Positions 35,364 through 45,600 of a stretch of 64,000 nucleotides of DNA are shown here, piece by piece (the first letter of the stretch is position 1; the number at the start of each line of letters is the position of its first letter). The stretch covers positions 34,542,598 to 34,606,597 of the forward strand of contig CM046858.1 of assembly GCA_025617745.1 (NCBI GenBank), in the 5' to 3' direction. A program made the translations under genes and the position numbers. The notes beneath the pieces are model-generated. The model ran no database searches. It had not been told where the DNA came from and saw only the letters and a list, made by a program, of their open reading frames with translations. The stretch is from Heliocidaris erythrogramma. Taxonomy: Eukaryota > Echinodermata > Echinoidea > Camarodonta > Echinometridae.

Positions 35364-35371
35364 ATGTAACC

Positions 35372-35379
35372 ATTGTACC
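35372..35379. repeat. 8-bp target duplication, right (foldback copy 1)
   Basis: ATTGTACC, matching 30522-30529. Confidence 0.9.
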
Positions 35380-35930
35380 CTCCACAATTGCCCTGGTAGA
35401 CAAAAGAACATCCCTTCATTGCTATTATGTGAAATAAGTAGAACAGGTGAATATGCATGTGACGCCTGTTCTACATATTTTTACGTAGAAGTGAATTTGA
35501 TGGTCCTGTGGAAGGAATTGATGTGGTAAATGAATGTTTGGAGGCTGTCACTTTCACCAGCAACTCTACCAACCTCCCTCACCAAACCAAGGGCAATATC
35601 ACTTGCACCACTACTAATCATCACTTGCAGAGTCTGCAGGACCCAGTACGTAGGGGAAACCAAGACCACACTCAAGAGACGCTTCTATGGGCACAGATCC
35701 ACTGTCAACACAGCCAAGCTTGACACTCCAGTGGGCCACCATTTTAACCTTCCTAACCATTCCATCACCGATATGATTCTACAGGGCATTGAATCTTTAG
35801 GTACCCATCCCGACAAAGTCCGAACCAGCTGGGAGAAGTACTGGATGAGACGACTTCACACCATCCAACCTCATGGCCTTAACATCCAGGAGGGAAATGA
35901 TTAATACATCTTTTTACTCCCCTTCCTGAC
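35380..35930 (+). pseudogene. Penelope-like element, C-terminal GIY-YIG endonuclease fragment
   Basis: The frame 35530-35904 ends with a recognisable GIY-YIG domain of Penelope-like retroelements: CRVCRTQYVGETKTTLKRRF, GHRST, TPVGHHFN, the IESLG segment and SWEKYWMRRLHTIQPHGLN with the candidate catalytic Glu. A preceding piece (FTSNSTNLPHQTKGNITCTT) is in another frame, so there is a frameshift near 35610-35640. The reverse transcriptase is missing, making this a 5'-truncated dead copy. In the full element the endonuclease nicks target DNA. It starts right at the foldback element's right target duplication; whether the foldback inserted into it is not resolved, since the left flank shows no Penelope sequence. 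Confidence 0.85.
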
Positions 35931-35938
35931 ATTATTAC

Positions 35939-35940
<2 letters not shown>

Positions 35941-35983
<43 letters not shown>
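35941..35983. repeat. (TA)n microsatellite
   Basis: About 20 TA units, following the Penelope-like fragment and abutting the first copy of the 53-bp direct repeat. Confidence 0.95.
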
Positions 35984-35986
<3 letters not shown>

Positions 35987-36470
35987 AAAGAAATTGCGAG
36001 AATAACGTTGCGTAGCTCAATCAAAGTTCCCCAGAGCTGTCCTCCCTTTTTGAAATTTTTGCAAAGGCTGAAAAAATGTCTCCGCCGGGAATCGAACCCG
36101 GGTCGTTGGCTTAGAACGCCAATGCCTTAACCACTAGACCACGGAGACGGGTTAGTGGTTTCGGCGACACCAGATTCAATTGACCGACAGATTGACAAAT
36201 CTTCAACCTTATTAATTAATTCCTTTGTCGGGGGCAGGTGAGTTTTGAACAAAGACAAGCCGCGTGCCTCAGCTGGATCCAAGCGAATGCTTTGAATACA
36301 TGTATACATTAGAATAATTATTAACAAGTGTAAGGAAATAACATATACAACAGCTTTGGCAAATCTCGTGGAAATAAATACAAATGTGAAAGAAATTGCG
36401 AGAATAACGTTGCGTAGCTCAATCAAAGTTCCCCAGAACTTTGATTGAGCTACGCAACGTTATTCTCGCA
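35984..36470. repeat. Repeat cassette: 53-bp direct repeats flanking a tRNA gene, ending in a hairpin
   Basis: GTGAAAGAAATTGCGAGAAT ... GTTCCCCAGA occurs at 35984-36036 and again at 36386-36438, with the tRNA-Arg gene between. The second copy is followed directly by its own inverse, so 36397-36430 and 36438-36470 form a nearly perfect 33-bp stem with a CCCCAGA loop. The arrangement suggests a mobile or duplicated tRNA cassette. Confidence 0.8.
36078..36148 (-). tRNA. tRNA-Arg (anticodon TCT)
   Basis: On the minus strand 71 bases fold into a full cloverleaf. The acceptor stem is GTCTCCG/CGGAGAC, T8 is present, the D arm is GTCT/AGGC with an AGTGGTTA loop, the anticodon stem is TTGGC/GCCAA with loop GTTCTAA (T33, anticodon TCT), a four-base variable loop follows, and the T arm is CCGGG-TTCGATT-CCCGG. 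A and B boxes are canonical. A run of six T begins immediately after the last base, as a polymerase III terminator. TCT reads AGA. All stems pair, so it could be functional, but its setting between direct repeats means a tRNA-derived repeat copy cannot be excluded. Confidence 0.82.
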
Positions 36471-36583
36471 AAGCTCAGGCCCCTTTTGACTCCAATAAAT
36501 GAGTCTCTGAGAGAAAACTGCAAAAATTGTAAGCATCTGTAAAAAGGCGCCTGGGTGGAATGTTACCTAGAACATTATGAAGA

Positions 36584-36606
36584 GGGGGGGGGGGGGGGGG
36601 GGGGGG
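36584..36606. repeat. G homopolymer of about 22
   Basis: One of many long G or C tracts in the window. Confidence 0.95.
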
Positions 36607-37324
36607 TGACACCTGCATTCGAAGAATTGTTTTAGGTATATGATTGTGATGTTAATCATTTATTGCAGTCGTTTTTATCAAAACCATTCGTAGTTGGGTT
36701 TGGGGATGAATATTTTTGGACATTATCTCATGAAGTTGCTAATCCATTGGGGAAAGATGTATTTCATGCTTTGTATTTGTTGAGTCGAGCAGATGGAAGT
36801 GATTGGTTGACTTATCCGTTGTGGAGAAATAGATGTATCCAAACTGGGCAAAAATCTGTATTTTTTAGATCTTGGTATGAAAAACGCATCAGATGTATCA
36901 ATGACTTGATTAATGATGAGGGGAATTTGTTGACTCGTGAAGAATGTGAAAAAAGGTGTTGCTTGAAACTGAACTATTTGTCTTATTTTTTTTTATTTTG
37001 ATTTATTTTCTTTTGCATTCATATTAGTAAAACATTTTTTTCGGTAATATATATAAAATAAACTTGTACAAGAGTACTTTTTGACATTGAATCATAAATA
37101 AACAAGTACATGTATATGTAACAATTATTTTTCAAAAACAAACACGAAATGATAAATTGTCAAATTATTGTAATTCATAAAATATAAAATCATTAGCGGA
37201 AGAAGGACTGCCATTATAAGCAGTTTGCTTGAGATTATGGCAGCCCCAGACAAATATTGTGAAATAGCTAAAACATGTTTAAATAAGCAGAATTGATAAT
37301 TGAAATCCTAAGTTAAGAGCATAT

Positions 37325-37392
37325 TGTTGATAAAATGGTGATGATGATGATGATGATGATGATAACGGTGATGATGATGGTGATGATGATGA
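37325..37392. repeat. (GAT)n microsatellite
   Basis: GATGATGAT with interruptions, inside the decayed LINE. Confidence 0.9.
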
Positions 37393-38024
37393 AGAGTTGA
37401 CACAGAAATTTACCTTGTATATTCAGATATTAACATCGTTTTAACTTTGGCTTTAAATGAGTAACGGGAACAACAGGATTTAATGAATTCTGGGAGAGAG
37501 TTCCATAGGTCTGGACCATGGTGTCTTATTATTCTATAAGTAAAGCAATAAAGTGTGGATATAGAATGTATATTAAAAAGGTCAACAACCTATATTAGAT
37601 CCGTAGATAGATACATCTACAAAACTTCTTGGAAAAACAAAATGTATACCCTCAATATACTCGAAATGGGAACGTTATTTAGATTATACCCCCGATAGTT
37701 CAAAAATGCGGAAATTATATCATGATATTTCGTTTTACTCCGGAAAGTGGTTTAAGATATTTTCAGTATAAGATAGTAAATATGATTCTATTCTTGAACA
37801 AGCAACTACATAGGATGAAAAATGTTCGTTCTGTAGTTGGAAGATATTGTGCAGTTTATTAATGAATGTGAGATCAGTAAATCAATGTAGAACGAAACAG
37901 CAAAATGGATAAATGAAGGCTCTCAAATACAGATAAAGTTAAATTTAGAACATACAATTGTTTGGTTTGAAGAAATTTTTTTTTAATTTTAAAATTTTGC
38001 TTTGATTAAGCAATAATAATAATA

Positions 38025-38292
38025 TTGGATATTTATATAGCGCTCATATCCACCATGTTATGGTGTTCAAGGCGTTCCAATATTATTACCCCGGCTCTAG
38101 CTAGGCTACCGATTTCGGTGCTCACAGGATTCAAGGAATTAATTCCTGCCGGTACCCATTTAACACCTGGGTGGCGCGTGTCAAATGTAGATTAATGTCT
38201 TGCCAAAGAACAGTAGTGCCGCGCCGGGGTTCGAACCCACGACCATCCCATCTCCAGTCAAGTGTTCAAACCACTCGACTACGACACCTCTA
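38025..38292 (-). mobile_element. tRNA-headed SINE inserted in the LINE
   Basis: Same family as 8388-8652. The minus-strand tRNA head contains the B box GGTTCGAACCC and an A-box region (GAGTGGTTTGAACACTTG), the body has GACATTAATCTACATTTG and CCGGGGTAATAAT, and the tail is ATTATTATTATTG. It separates two coding pieces of the LINE at 36660-38585, so it is younger than that insertion. Confidence 0.85.
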
Positions 38293-38607
38293 CAGCTACA
38301 ACTGTTTGTACAAAAGCTCTATAACAAAATTCCGATTTTCGGTAGTATGAAGATAAAAATTGTTCAATATTACGAGGATGATAGATATATTTATTCTATA
38401 TCGGGTCTGTATAACAATTTTTATACTAAATGGCAGTCACTTCGATCTTTGTTTATTTAAACGAAAATGAGAGAAATGAAAAAGTATTGTTTTAAGTTTA
38501 AGATATCAGTTTCATTGCATTGTAAAATGTTGTTTATTTGACTCAATAAAATAGCCTATGGAGGGCTAAAAAGTTGAAAAAAAAAAGAAATATATATATA
38601 TATATAT

Positions 38608-38757
38608 CGTTCATATCCGTCACATTTTGACGCTCAAGTCGCTGCACATTATTACCCCGGTTATAGCCGAGCAGCCATACTAACCAGCGCCCAAGCTTAT
38701 TAAGTGGAGATTGGCAAATGTAGATGTCTTGCCGAAGGACGTTAGTGCCACGCTGGA
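38608..38757 (-). mobile_element. SINE fragment lacking the tRNA head
   Basis: Matches the body of the two other SINE copies (CGTTCATATCCGTCACATTT, ATTACCCCGGTTATAGCCGA, TCTTGCCGAAGGACGTTAGT) and stops before the tRNA-like part. It follows a (TA)n tail. Confidence 0.8.
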
Positions 38758-39557
38758 ATTAAAAAAAGTGCAACGAGGTTTTCTTAATGGCAGTGTCTTA
38801 AAAAAATGCTGAATCGTGTTCGATGAAAGCCATGAAACCTTCTGGGTAATCTTATAGTAGTAATGAATTCCACAAGGATTGAAGGGGAAACTGAAAAGTT
38901 ACAATTATAATAATTAAATTTTCAAAATTCTACAAAGAAAGAGCATCGATTAGCATCCCTGCACGACATAAGCCTTTATCAGTTGCATGAACATTTTGTG
39001 GCAAGCTCTCAAATTAAACTCAGTTCTTGTGTAAAAAGGGTGTAAAGAATTAAGATTCATGTCATTTACAAAAACATAAAGGTAATTTGAAATGTTTTTT
39101 TTTTATCAGAGGCATAGTGGCCATATTAAATACAATCAAATGCACCGAACCTATTGGTTTTAACATTTTAAGCAATATACACAGACTTTCTAAGAATAGT
39201 AATCATAAAATAAATGTTTATTGTGAAACATTTGCTATTTTCTTTTAAAACAATATGTAGTTATTTCCTGTAGTAAATTTTTCACGACCTATTGATGAAG
39301 TTTATGAAGTTTAATGAATTGGAGAATTAACTCACTCATCACCTATATAAACAACTTATTGGAATAAAGTTTCTTATGCTTCTTGTACTTAAATGGAATT
39401 TCACGAATATTTAAAAAATTTCACACATGAAACATCAATCTAAAATGTATCAGCGATGATTTCATCAACAAATTATGAGACAGAAAGGCTTTGATGAAAA
39501 TGTTTGTCGTGAATAGAGACGATTATAATACGGCGACTGTGCACTGAATCTACCTGT
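38758..39557. other. Intergenic, no gene seen
   Basis: AT-rich. No coding or structured repeat is visible by eye. Confidence 0.4.
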
Positions 39558-39840
39558 GGCTTATCTCGAAAGGGAGCGTCGTTCGACGCGCCCTTTCGAG
39601 ATAAGCCCCCCTCCCCCGTGTCAAAAGGGTGCGTTGAGAACGGAGTGGCGTGTTAACCACATGACCTCTACCACCTGGACGGATCATCGCCCATTCCCGC
39701 GCGTGCGAGCACTTGAAGTGGGTGCGGCCATGTTACTCTTCCAAGAGCGATGTGGTTTATTACACGTTACGCACTGAACATCTGTACTTGTCTTAGCGTT
39801 TTTACCATGGGCGTCCATTTTACCATGGGCGTCTATTTTC

Positions 39841-39880
39841 CAGGGGGGGGGGGGGGCAAATGCCCCCCCCCCCCTGGAAA
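39841..39880. repeat. Perfect G-tract/C-tract hairpin
   Basis: CCAG followed by about 15 G, then CAAAT, then about 12 C and CTGG: a self-complementary structure inside the THAP element. It may also form quadruplex DNA, and its length could be mis-assembled. Confidence 0.9.
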
Positions 39881-40064
39881 ATGAAAAAAAAATATTTAAA
39901 AAATACATGGAAAATATAAAATGCCATAAACATTTCTTGCTTAGGTGAAATAATGCCCCCATTTTATTTCCGAAACCCAAAGCCCCCTCGAAAGTTTAAT
40001 TACAATCCCTAGAACAGCTACATTCTACCTTAAAGAAATATGTGTTTACCATATTTCAACTTAC

Positions 40065-40132
40065 GAATGAAATGTCCGTCCACATCCTTTATAGTATCTA
40101 TTAGAACAGTTGACTGCAGCACATATAGGCAT
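40065..40132 (-). CDS. THAP-domain first exon (transposase relic)
   Basis: From the ATG at 40132 (minus strand) the 22 complete codons read MPICAAVNCSNRYYKGCGRT then FH. The spacing Cys-x4-Cys followed by NR and a later FH is the start of a C2CH zinc-binding THAP domain. The exon stops at C of TC|GTAAGT, a strong splice donor at 40064, where the plain frame would hit TAA, so the remaining THAP residues must have been in a downstream exon. No matching exon is seen before the element's end. In P-type transposases this domain binds the element's ends. Confidence 0.65.
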
Positions 40133-40419
40133 GCTTAACAATCGAAATTCATCATAAAAAGTTCGGCAAGAAAAACAGACAGTCGGATTGTACACAAATC
40201 TGTATTCCAGCTTTCTCACGCGTTGATTTTTCAGTGCAACATGGCGGACCCACGACTTCACTTCTCTGAGCCAATGAAACGTCCAGGTGGTAGAGGTCAG
40301 TGGTGTTAATGCACCCTTTCGAGAAAAGCTTAGAGGGGGGGGGGGGGGGCTCTTCTCGAAGGGGTGAGTTAAGTAGTCTTCCTCATCAGTCGTTTATAAT
40401 AAAATAAAATTAATATTAA

Positions 40420-41022
40420 AGGCCAAGTCCACCCTAACAAAAAGTTGGTTCGAATAAATAGAGAAAAATCCAACAAGCATAACACTGAAAGTTTCATCAA
40501 AATAGAATGTAAAATAAGAAAGTTATGGTATTTTAAAGTTTCGCTTGATTTCGCAAAACAGTTATATGTACATCATGCTCAGTATGCAAATGAGGGAACC
40601 AGTGACGTCACTCACTCACTATTTCTTTTGTATTTTATTATGTGAAATATACAATATTTTAATTTCTGCAGATTTCACAATTAGGAAGCTCTCATTGAAT
40701 TGTGTATAGGTTGCAGCAATGGCAATTACACATGTTTAGCGAGGAATCAAACTTTGTTTCACATTATAACAAGGAAAAATTGAAATATTTCGTATTTCAT
40801 GTAATAAAATACAAAAGAAATAGTGAGTGGGTGACGTCACTGGTTCCCTCATTTGCATACTGCGCAGGATGTGCATATAACTGTTTTGCGAAATTAAGCG
40901 AAACCTTAAAATTCCATAACTTTCTTATTTTACATCATATTTTGATGAAATTTTCAGTGTTATTCTTGTTGGATTTTTCTCTATTTATTCAAATCAACTT
41001 TTTGTTAGGGTGGATTTGGCCT
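40420..41022. mobile_element. Long palindromic element flanked by TTAA (Kolobok-like MITE)
   Basis: Left AGGCCAAGTCCACCCTAACA and right GGATTTGGCCT invert onto each other, and the arms of about 260 bp match through GTGACGTCACT and ATTTGCATA. TTAA lies immediately outside both ends (40416-40419 and 41023-41026). TTAA duplication is typical of Kolobok and piggyBac superfamilies. No transposase frame is present. Confidence 0.85.
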
Positions 41023-41726
41023 TTAATATTAACGCAAAATTAAAAAAAATATCAAGGAACACAATTTATATTAAAAATGTCAAATAAAGTTGATTTGCCT
41101 TGTCTTGCATATCAGTCGTTTCTTTACTAAAAAATAAATAAAGATCCATTTCTTTCTATGTATGGAATTCATTTTTATAATGTAAACTTGTCTTCCATAA
41201 CAGTTGTTGAAAATGAAATTACCAATAAAAATTACTCGCCATTTTACTTTCTTTTCTTCAGACACACGTTGATGTATACTTTAAGTCTTACATCGAATTT
41301 CATTTAATTAAAGAGAAATTTGAAGCAGAAAAGCAGTAGGGGGTACATATGCCTTTTTGTTCATTTTGCCAAAACAAATTGAAATTATCTTTTAATGTCT
41401 ATAACATCTGAAGAATTTATTCACTGGCATATGTGCTATGTATAATCACTGTAATCACATATACACAATTTGGAATTTAAGTAAAGTCGCAGACATTTTC
41501 TCACATAGCATTCTCTTCTTTAGTTCAAAATATGTAAGCATCACCTTCAGGATCAGTTAAGCCATTTGAGACAACAACAAGACAAAACCAATCATCATTC
41601 ACTAACACACTGGTTCACCTTTCCAACAAATCTTCATTATTGTTGCTAATTAAAAAGACAAAAGTAACAACAAGTCTGATATAAAGGTCTAAACATATTT
41701 AATATTTTTTTTAATAAACACTTCAC
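41023..41726. other. Intergenic, no gene seen
   Basis: AT-rich DNA without visible coding or repeat structure. Confidence 0.4.
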
Positions 41727-42231
41727 TAGCGAACAATAACAGAAGTAGCAAGGAAGGTATTATGGTGAATTCAACAGAGAGGGATCCCTACGTTGGTTAA
41801 ATCTGCCCCCCAAAAAAACAAAAAACAAAAAACAAAACAAAACAAAAGAAAAATGGCCACGATATTTATACTTTTAGACTTGAACAAATTGTATTAAGAC
41901 GAATGTGAAATAATGAATGCTAATTATGAAGCCTTTGAAAAAAAAAATGAATTATATCTTTTTAAACACATGCAAATTGAATTCCACGTTCAGCAAGACG
42001 TTTAGCAAGACAGAAAATAACGCTTTTCTCGAAAGGGTGCGTTAAAAGCGGGGGGGGGGGGGGTTATCTCAAAAGGGCGCATTGAACGTTCCACACCGCG
42101 TAGCTCCGCACCTCACCCTTTCGAGATAAGTTTCTATCAGTTGTGCTATCTTTGTAATGTTTGGTTTTACAAATCCACTCACAACTTCCTTGTTTTTTTC
42201 ATAAATCAGTGTGAAATTCACAAGACATTAT
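41727..42231. repeat. Segmental duplication, left flank copy 1
   Basis: Matches 49957-50490 from ACTAGCGAACAATAACAGAA through GGATCCCTACG and ACATGCAAATTGAATTCCAC to GTGTGAAATTCAC. It includes a nested TCTCGAAAGGGTGCG inverted-repeat piece (42023-42130) with a G tract. Confidence 0.85.
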
Positions 42232-42640
42232 AGGGCCCCTGCAACCAAATGCAAGTTTTTTTTTTTTTTATTGCTGTTGATTTGAAGGGATGCATACAAC
42301 TAATATTCTGTTATTCAAACATCTAGGTATGTTTCATAGATTGTTTAATGTTTTTTGAAATATGTTTTCCAACCTCCTAAGCTCCACCCCACCCCCCCCC
42401 CCCCCCAAAAAAAAAAAAAGAGCTCCAGATCTCATTCCTGCAACGACATCATCTGTCAATCATCAGTCAGCTGCACTAAAATTCTACAATAGACAGTGGA
42501 ATGTAACTTCCCCAGCTCAGCACACGCTCACAATATAAATGCATGCTTTCAAACAATACCTCCTCATTACCATTCTTTCCCTTGTGATGCTATACCTACT
42601 GCATGTCTAAAATAGCAACTACATGTACTATGAAGGCATT

Positions 42641-42648
42641 GTATGGTC
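42641..42648. repeat. 8-bp target duplication, left (foldback copy 2)
   Basis: GTATGGTC, repeated at 48253-48260 and present once in the empty paralogous site at 50968-50975. Confidence 0.95.
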
Positions 42649-45600
42649 GGGGGCATCTCGTTTTTCCGAAGGTTCGTTTTTCCGAAGGTTCGTATTTCCG
42701 AAACACTAATTTCCCATGCCTGGGGGTTCATAATTCCGAAAATGAAAAAGGGTTCGTAATTCCGAACATTTGTTGCATTATTCCGAAGGTTCGTTATTCC
42801 GAAGGTTCGTTTATCCGAAGGTTCATAATTCCGAAAATGAAATAGGGTTCATATTTCCGAAGGTTCGTATTTCCGAAAATGAAAAAGGGCTCATAATTCC
42901 GAAGGTTCGTATTTCCGAAAATGAAAAAGGGTTCGTATTTCCGAAAATGAAAAAGGGTTCGTATTTCCGAAAATGAAAAAGGGTTCGTATTTCCGAAAAT
43001 GAAAAAGGGTTCGTATTTCCGAAAATGAAATAAGGTTCGTATTTCCGAAAATGAAAAAGGGTTCGTATTTCCGAAAATGAAATAAGGTTCGTATTTCCGA
43101 AAATGAAATAAGGTTCGTATTTCCGAAAATGAAATAGGGTTCGTATTTCCGAAAAATTAAATAGGGTTCATAATTCCTGGTAAAAAAAAAGCAAATTCAT
43201 CAGGAGCAGAGGTGTAGCAATGGGGGAGGGGGGAGGGCACGCCCCCACCCCTCCCTCATCGGATGGCGAAAAAAAAAGAAAAAAAAAAGAAAATGGAATA
43301 GGAAAGAAGACGGTTGGACCCCTTCCGGCAACTCATATAGAATCTGTACAAATGATTAATGGTTTTACTCATAAATACGAACCTACCATTTTTCATTGAC
43401 ATTTATTATATGACCTTCAAATGTTACGTAAGACCATACCTGGGAATACACACACATTTTGTAGCAAAAGATACATTACACAAGAAAAAGTCATAAGGTC
43501 GCGCGGCAAGCCCTTTAAAACTATCAACGGTGGGGGGGGGGGGGGGGGGGCGCTAATTGCCCTCCAGTCCTATTTGGATTAAAGGAATGTGAAAGAAAGA
43601 TGAGTCTCGTCCGGGTCTGAGATACAAAACTGTATTTGGGCAGCCATGTTCATCGTTAATCTCATCCCAAAGTTCTTCTTTCTTCATCCTGTCGCTTTCT
43701 TCTTTGTTTTCCTTTCGCTTTTTTCTTATAATCTATTTATTCCCATATGCATATACGAATTTCAGTGTTGAAAAAATCGGAATTAGGTTTTCTGTTTCCT
43801 TTCCTTTTTTCTTCTTTTTCTCTCGTTTTTCCCTTCTAACCTCTAATGAATCTTTTCACCTTTTTCTTTTCTCCTTTCTCTTCCCTCTCCCTCCTTTTTG
43901 CCCACATAGTGGCGCATATACTGACAGCAATGTTGAATATGAAAGGGGGAGTGACATCCCAACACCCCACCCCTGCCCCAACCCATTTTAGCAAGGCCCA
44001 TGATAGGGGTGGGGTAGGAAAATTTATATATCTTAAGTCATAAGCCTGATCATGTGATCTCACATTGTGCAGTACGCAGTTATCTTTATAAAGTTCATAT
44101 AATGGAACTCAATACAATAACTACGTGTATTTGGGGGCCTCGTGTTTGAAACCAAGTGGATGCGGTCACCATGCCCCTCAAAGTGACTTAAAACCGTCGT
44201 CGTTTGCTTACTTTATACAAACATAAATTATCGAGTAATCGCAGATATAGATTGACTATAATTTTTATAATTACAGGGGCCGCATAACTTCTTTTTTTTA
44301 AGTAGGGGGGGGGGGGCTGACACATCTTTCCCGAAAATCCACCATTATGTTTCTACATTTTCTAAATTTTATGAGCGAGTGAAGAGAGCGAGGAAAGAAT
44401 TAACCTACAATTTTATTTTGTCAAATGATCATGATCACCTCCTATACTTGATATGGTGCACCACGCGTTACCCCGGGTAGCGTTGTACCCGAGGTACCAT
44501 AGTGTCCCTGTATTAAAGAGTTGCGACATGGACGTCTCACTTTTCTGGAAACAAAATGCCGTTCGAATTCTTTCTATTGAGAACACCCAGGTGCTCATCG
44601 GAATTGAATAGAAATGTTATGTAATAGTGGAAACAAAATGGCGTTCAAATCCCCAGTTGTCGCAACTCTTTAATTAATACAGGGACACTATGTTACCCCG
44701 GGGTACAACGCTATACGCCGGGGTAACGCGTGGTGCATCATATGTCGGATTTCGGGCACTTTGCAACACGAATATGTGTATATTTGCTGAACGAGGCATC
44801 CAAGAAAAGTTTAAGTTTTACGAACGAACGAGAAAAAAGGACACTTTATCATCTTTAAATGCTATCAACAAAAGACACTTACAAACATTATTCTAAGAAG
44901 TATATTTGTGCACCTTAATATTTTACCAGTCTCTGAAATGGTAAATAACACTCTCATTTTTACGTATAAGTTACCGATCAGGAAAATTACCCAGTTTATT
45001 TGATGACAGTCATGTTCACTCTTAATTCATCTGTGTATTCATATAATACCCGTCAATCTGTCAATCTACAATGTTTCACCAACCTAAGGTTTTCTCTACT
45101 TTAAATTCATTTGGAATTAAAGCTACGGTCACAACCCACAAAATTAGCCTGCAATGGGAGTAAAATGCCTAAAAATATGTTTACAAATATGATGTTATGT
45201 TTTGCATAATGAATTTATATAGTCAAATAATTTTACACATTCATGCATACTAAATGAAAACAATTACGTGTTAAAAAATTGCCTTATTTTAGTAGCCAGC
45301 CTTAGCATAATATGCTTTGGACACTATAATTTTCATTATGGATATGTAGAAATTTGGATCCACTGGATAATATTTTCCACGTTGTAGACCACAAAATCAT
45401 CTTGTCAGATTTATATGTGTTTTGAGGTTGACAGATAGAAATAGGCCCATGGTTGCAAAACTTTAGCAATCATTAGGATCATTTGAATGTAATTAAGATT
45501 CTATCATTATCTGAAAAGGAAAGTGAGTTCAGCATTATCACATTATATTACTTGTGAATAATAGACGTCATTAATAGACGTCCATATGCACTCTTCAATG

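Larger units (their letters stand above)
30530..35371. mobile_element. TU-like foldback transposon, copy 1 (4.84 kb)
   Basis: The left end is GGGGGCATCTCGTTTTTCCG and the right end, inverted, is GGTTACATGTCGTTTTTCCG. After about 12 bp both ends become tandem arrays in opposite orientation: 16-base units (TTCGTTTTTCCGAAGG and variants) outside and 26-base units (the 16-mer with AAATGAAAAAGGG replacing GG) inside. The left array covers about 30541-31018 and the right about 34832-35363. ATTGTACC flanks both sides. The interior of about 3.8 kb has no reading frame resembling a transposase, so mobilisation would be in trans. Its interior matches copy 2 (42649-48252) closely along its whole length. 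From memory, sea urchin TU elements share this design (long inverted ends, outer short tandem repeats, 8-bp duplications); family identity needs a sequence comparison. Confidence 0.92.
36660..38585 (+). pseudogene. L1/Tx1-like LINE, decayed 3' portion
   Basis: The frame 36663-37001 reads like the region after the RT palm of L1/Tx1-group LINEs (NPLGKDVFHALYLL, YPLWRNRCI, VFFRSWYEKRIRCINDLIND). Further pieces lie in shifting frames: RYFQYKIVNMILFLNKQLHR near 37750-37815, a C-x2-C motif (KCSFC) with EDIVQFINECEISKSM near 37820-37875, NETAKWINEGSQIQIKLNLE near 37890-37950, and the end YNKIPIFGSM ... FYTKWQSLRSLFI at 38317-38460. AATAAA at 38546 and an A-rich tail to about 38591 mark the 3' end. 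A SINE is inserted at 38025-38292. Many frameshifts show an old, dead copy on the plus strand. Confidence 0.8.
39558..40370 (-). mobile_element. P-like (THAP) transposon remnant with inverted ends
   Basis: The ends share TCTCGAAAGGG and then GTGTTAACCACATGACCTCT ACCACCTGGACG on the left (about 39640-39681), inverted at 40280-40330. The extreme left is a 50-bp palindrome (39558-39607, GGCTTATCTCGAAAGGG arms). Inside lies a minus-strand exon for the start of a THAP domain. THAP-bearing transposases belong to P-type elements. The body is too short for a transposase, so this is an internally deleted, non-autonomous copy. TCTCGAAAGGGTGCG ends also occur at 42023-42130 and 50228-50370. Confidence 0.65.

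Noticed and set aside
40445-41043. Frames across the TTAA-flanked palindrome
   Set aside because: The two frames are mirror translations of the same inverted arms of a non-coding MITE.
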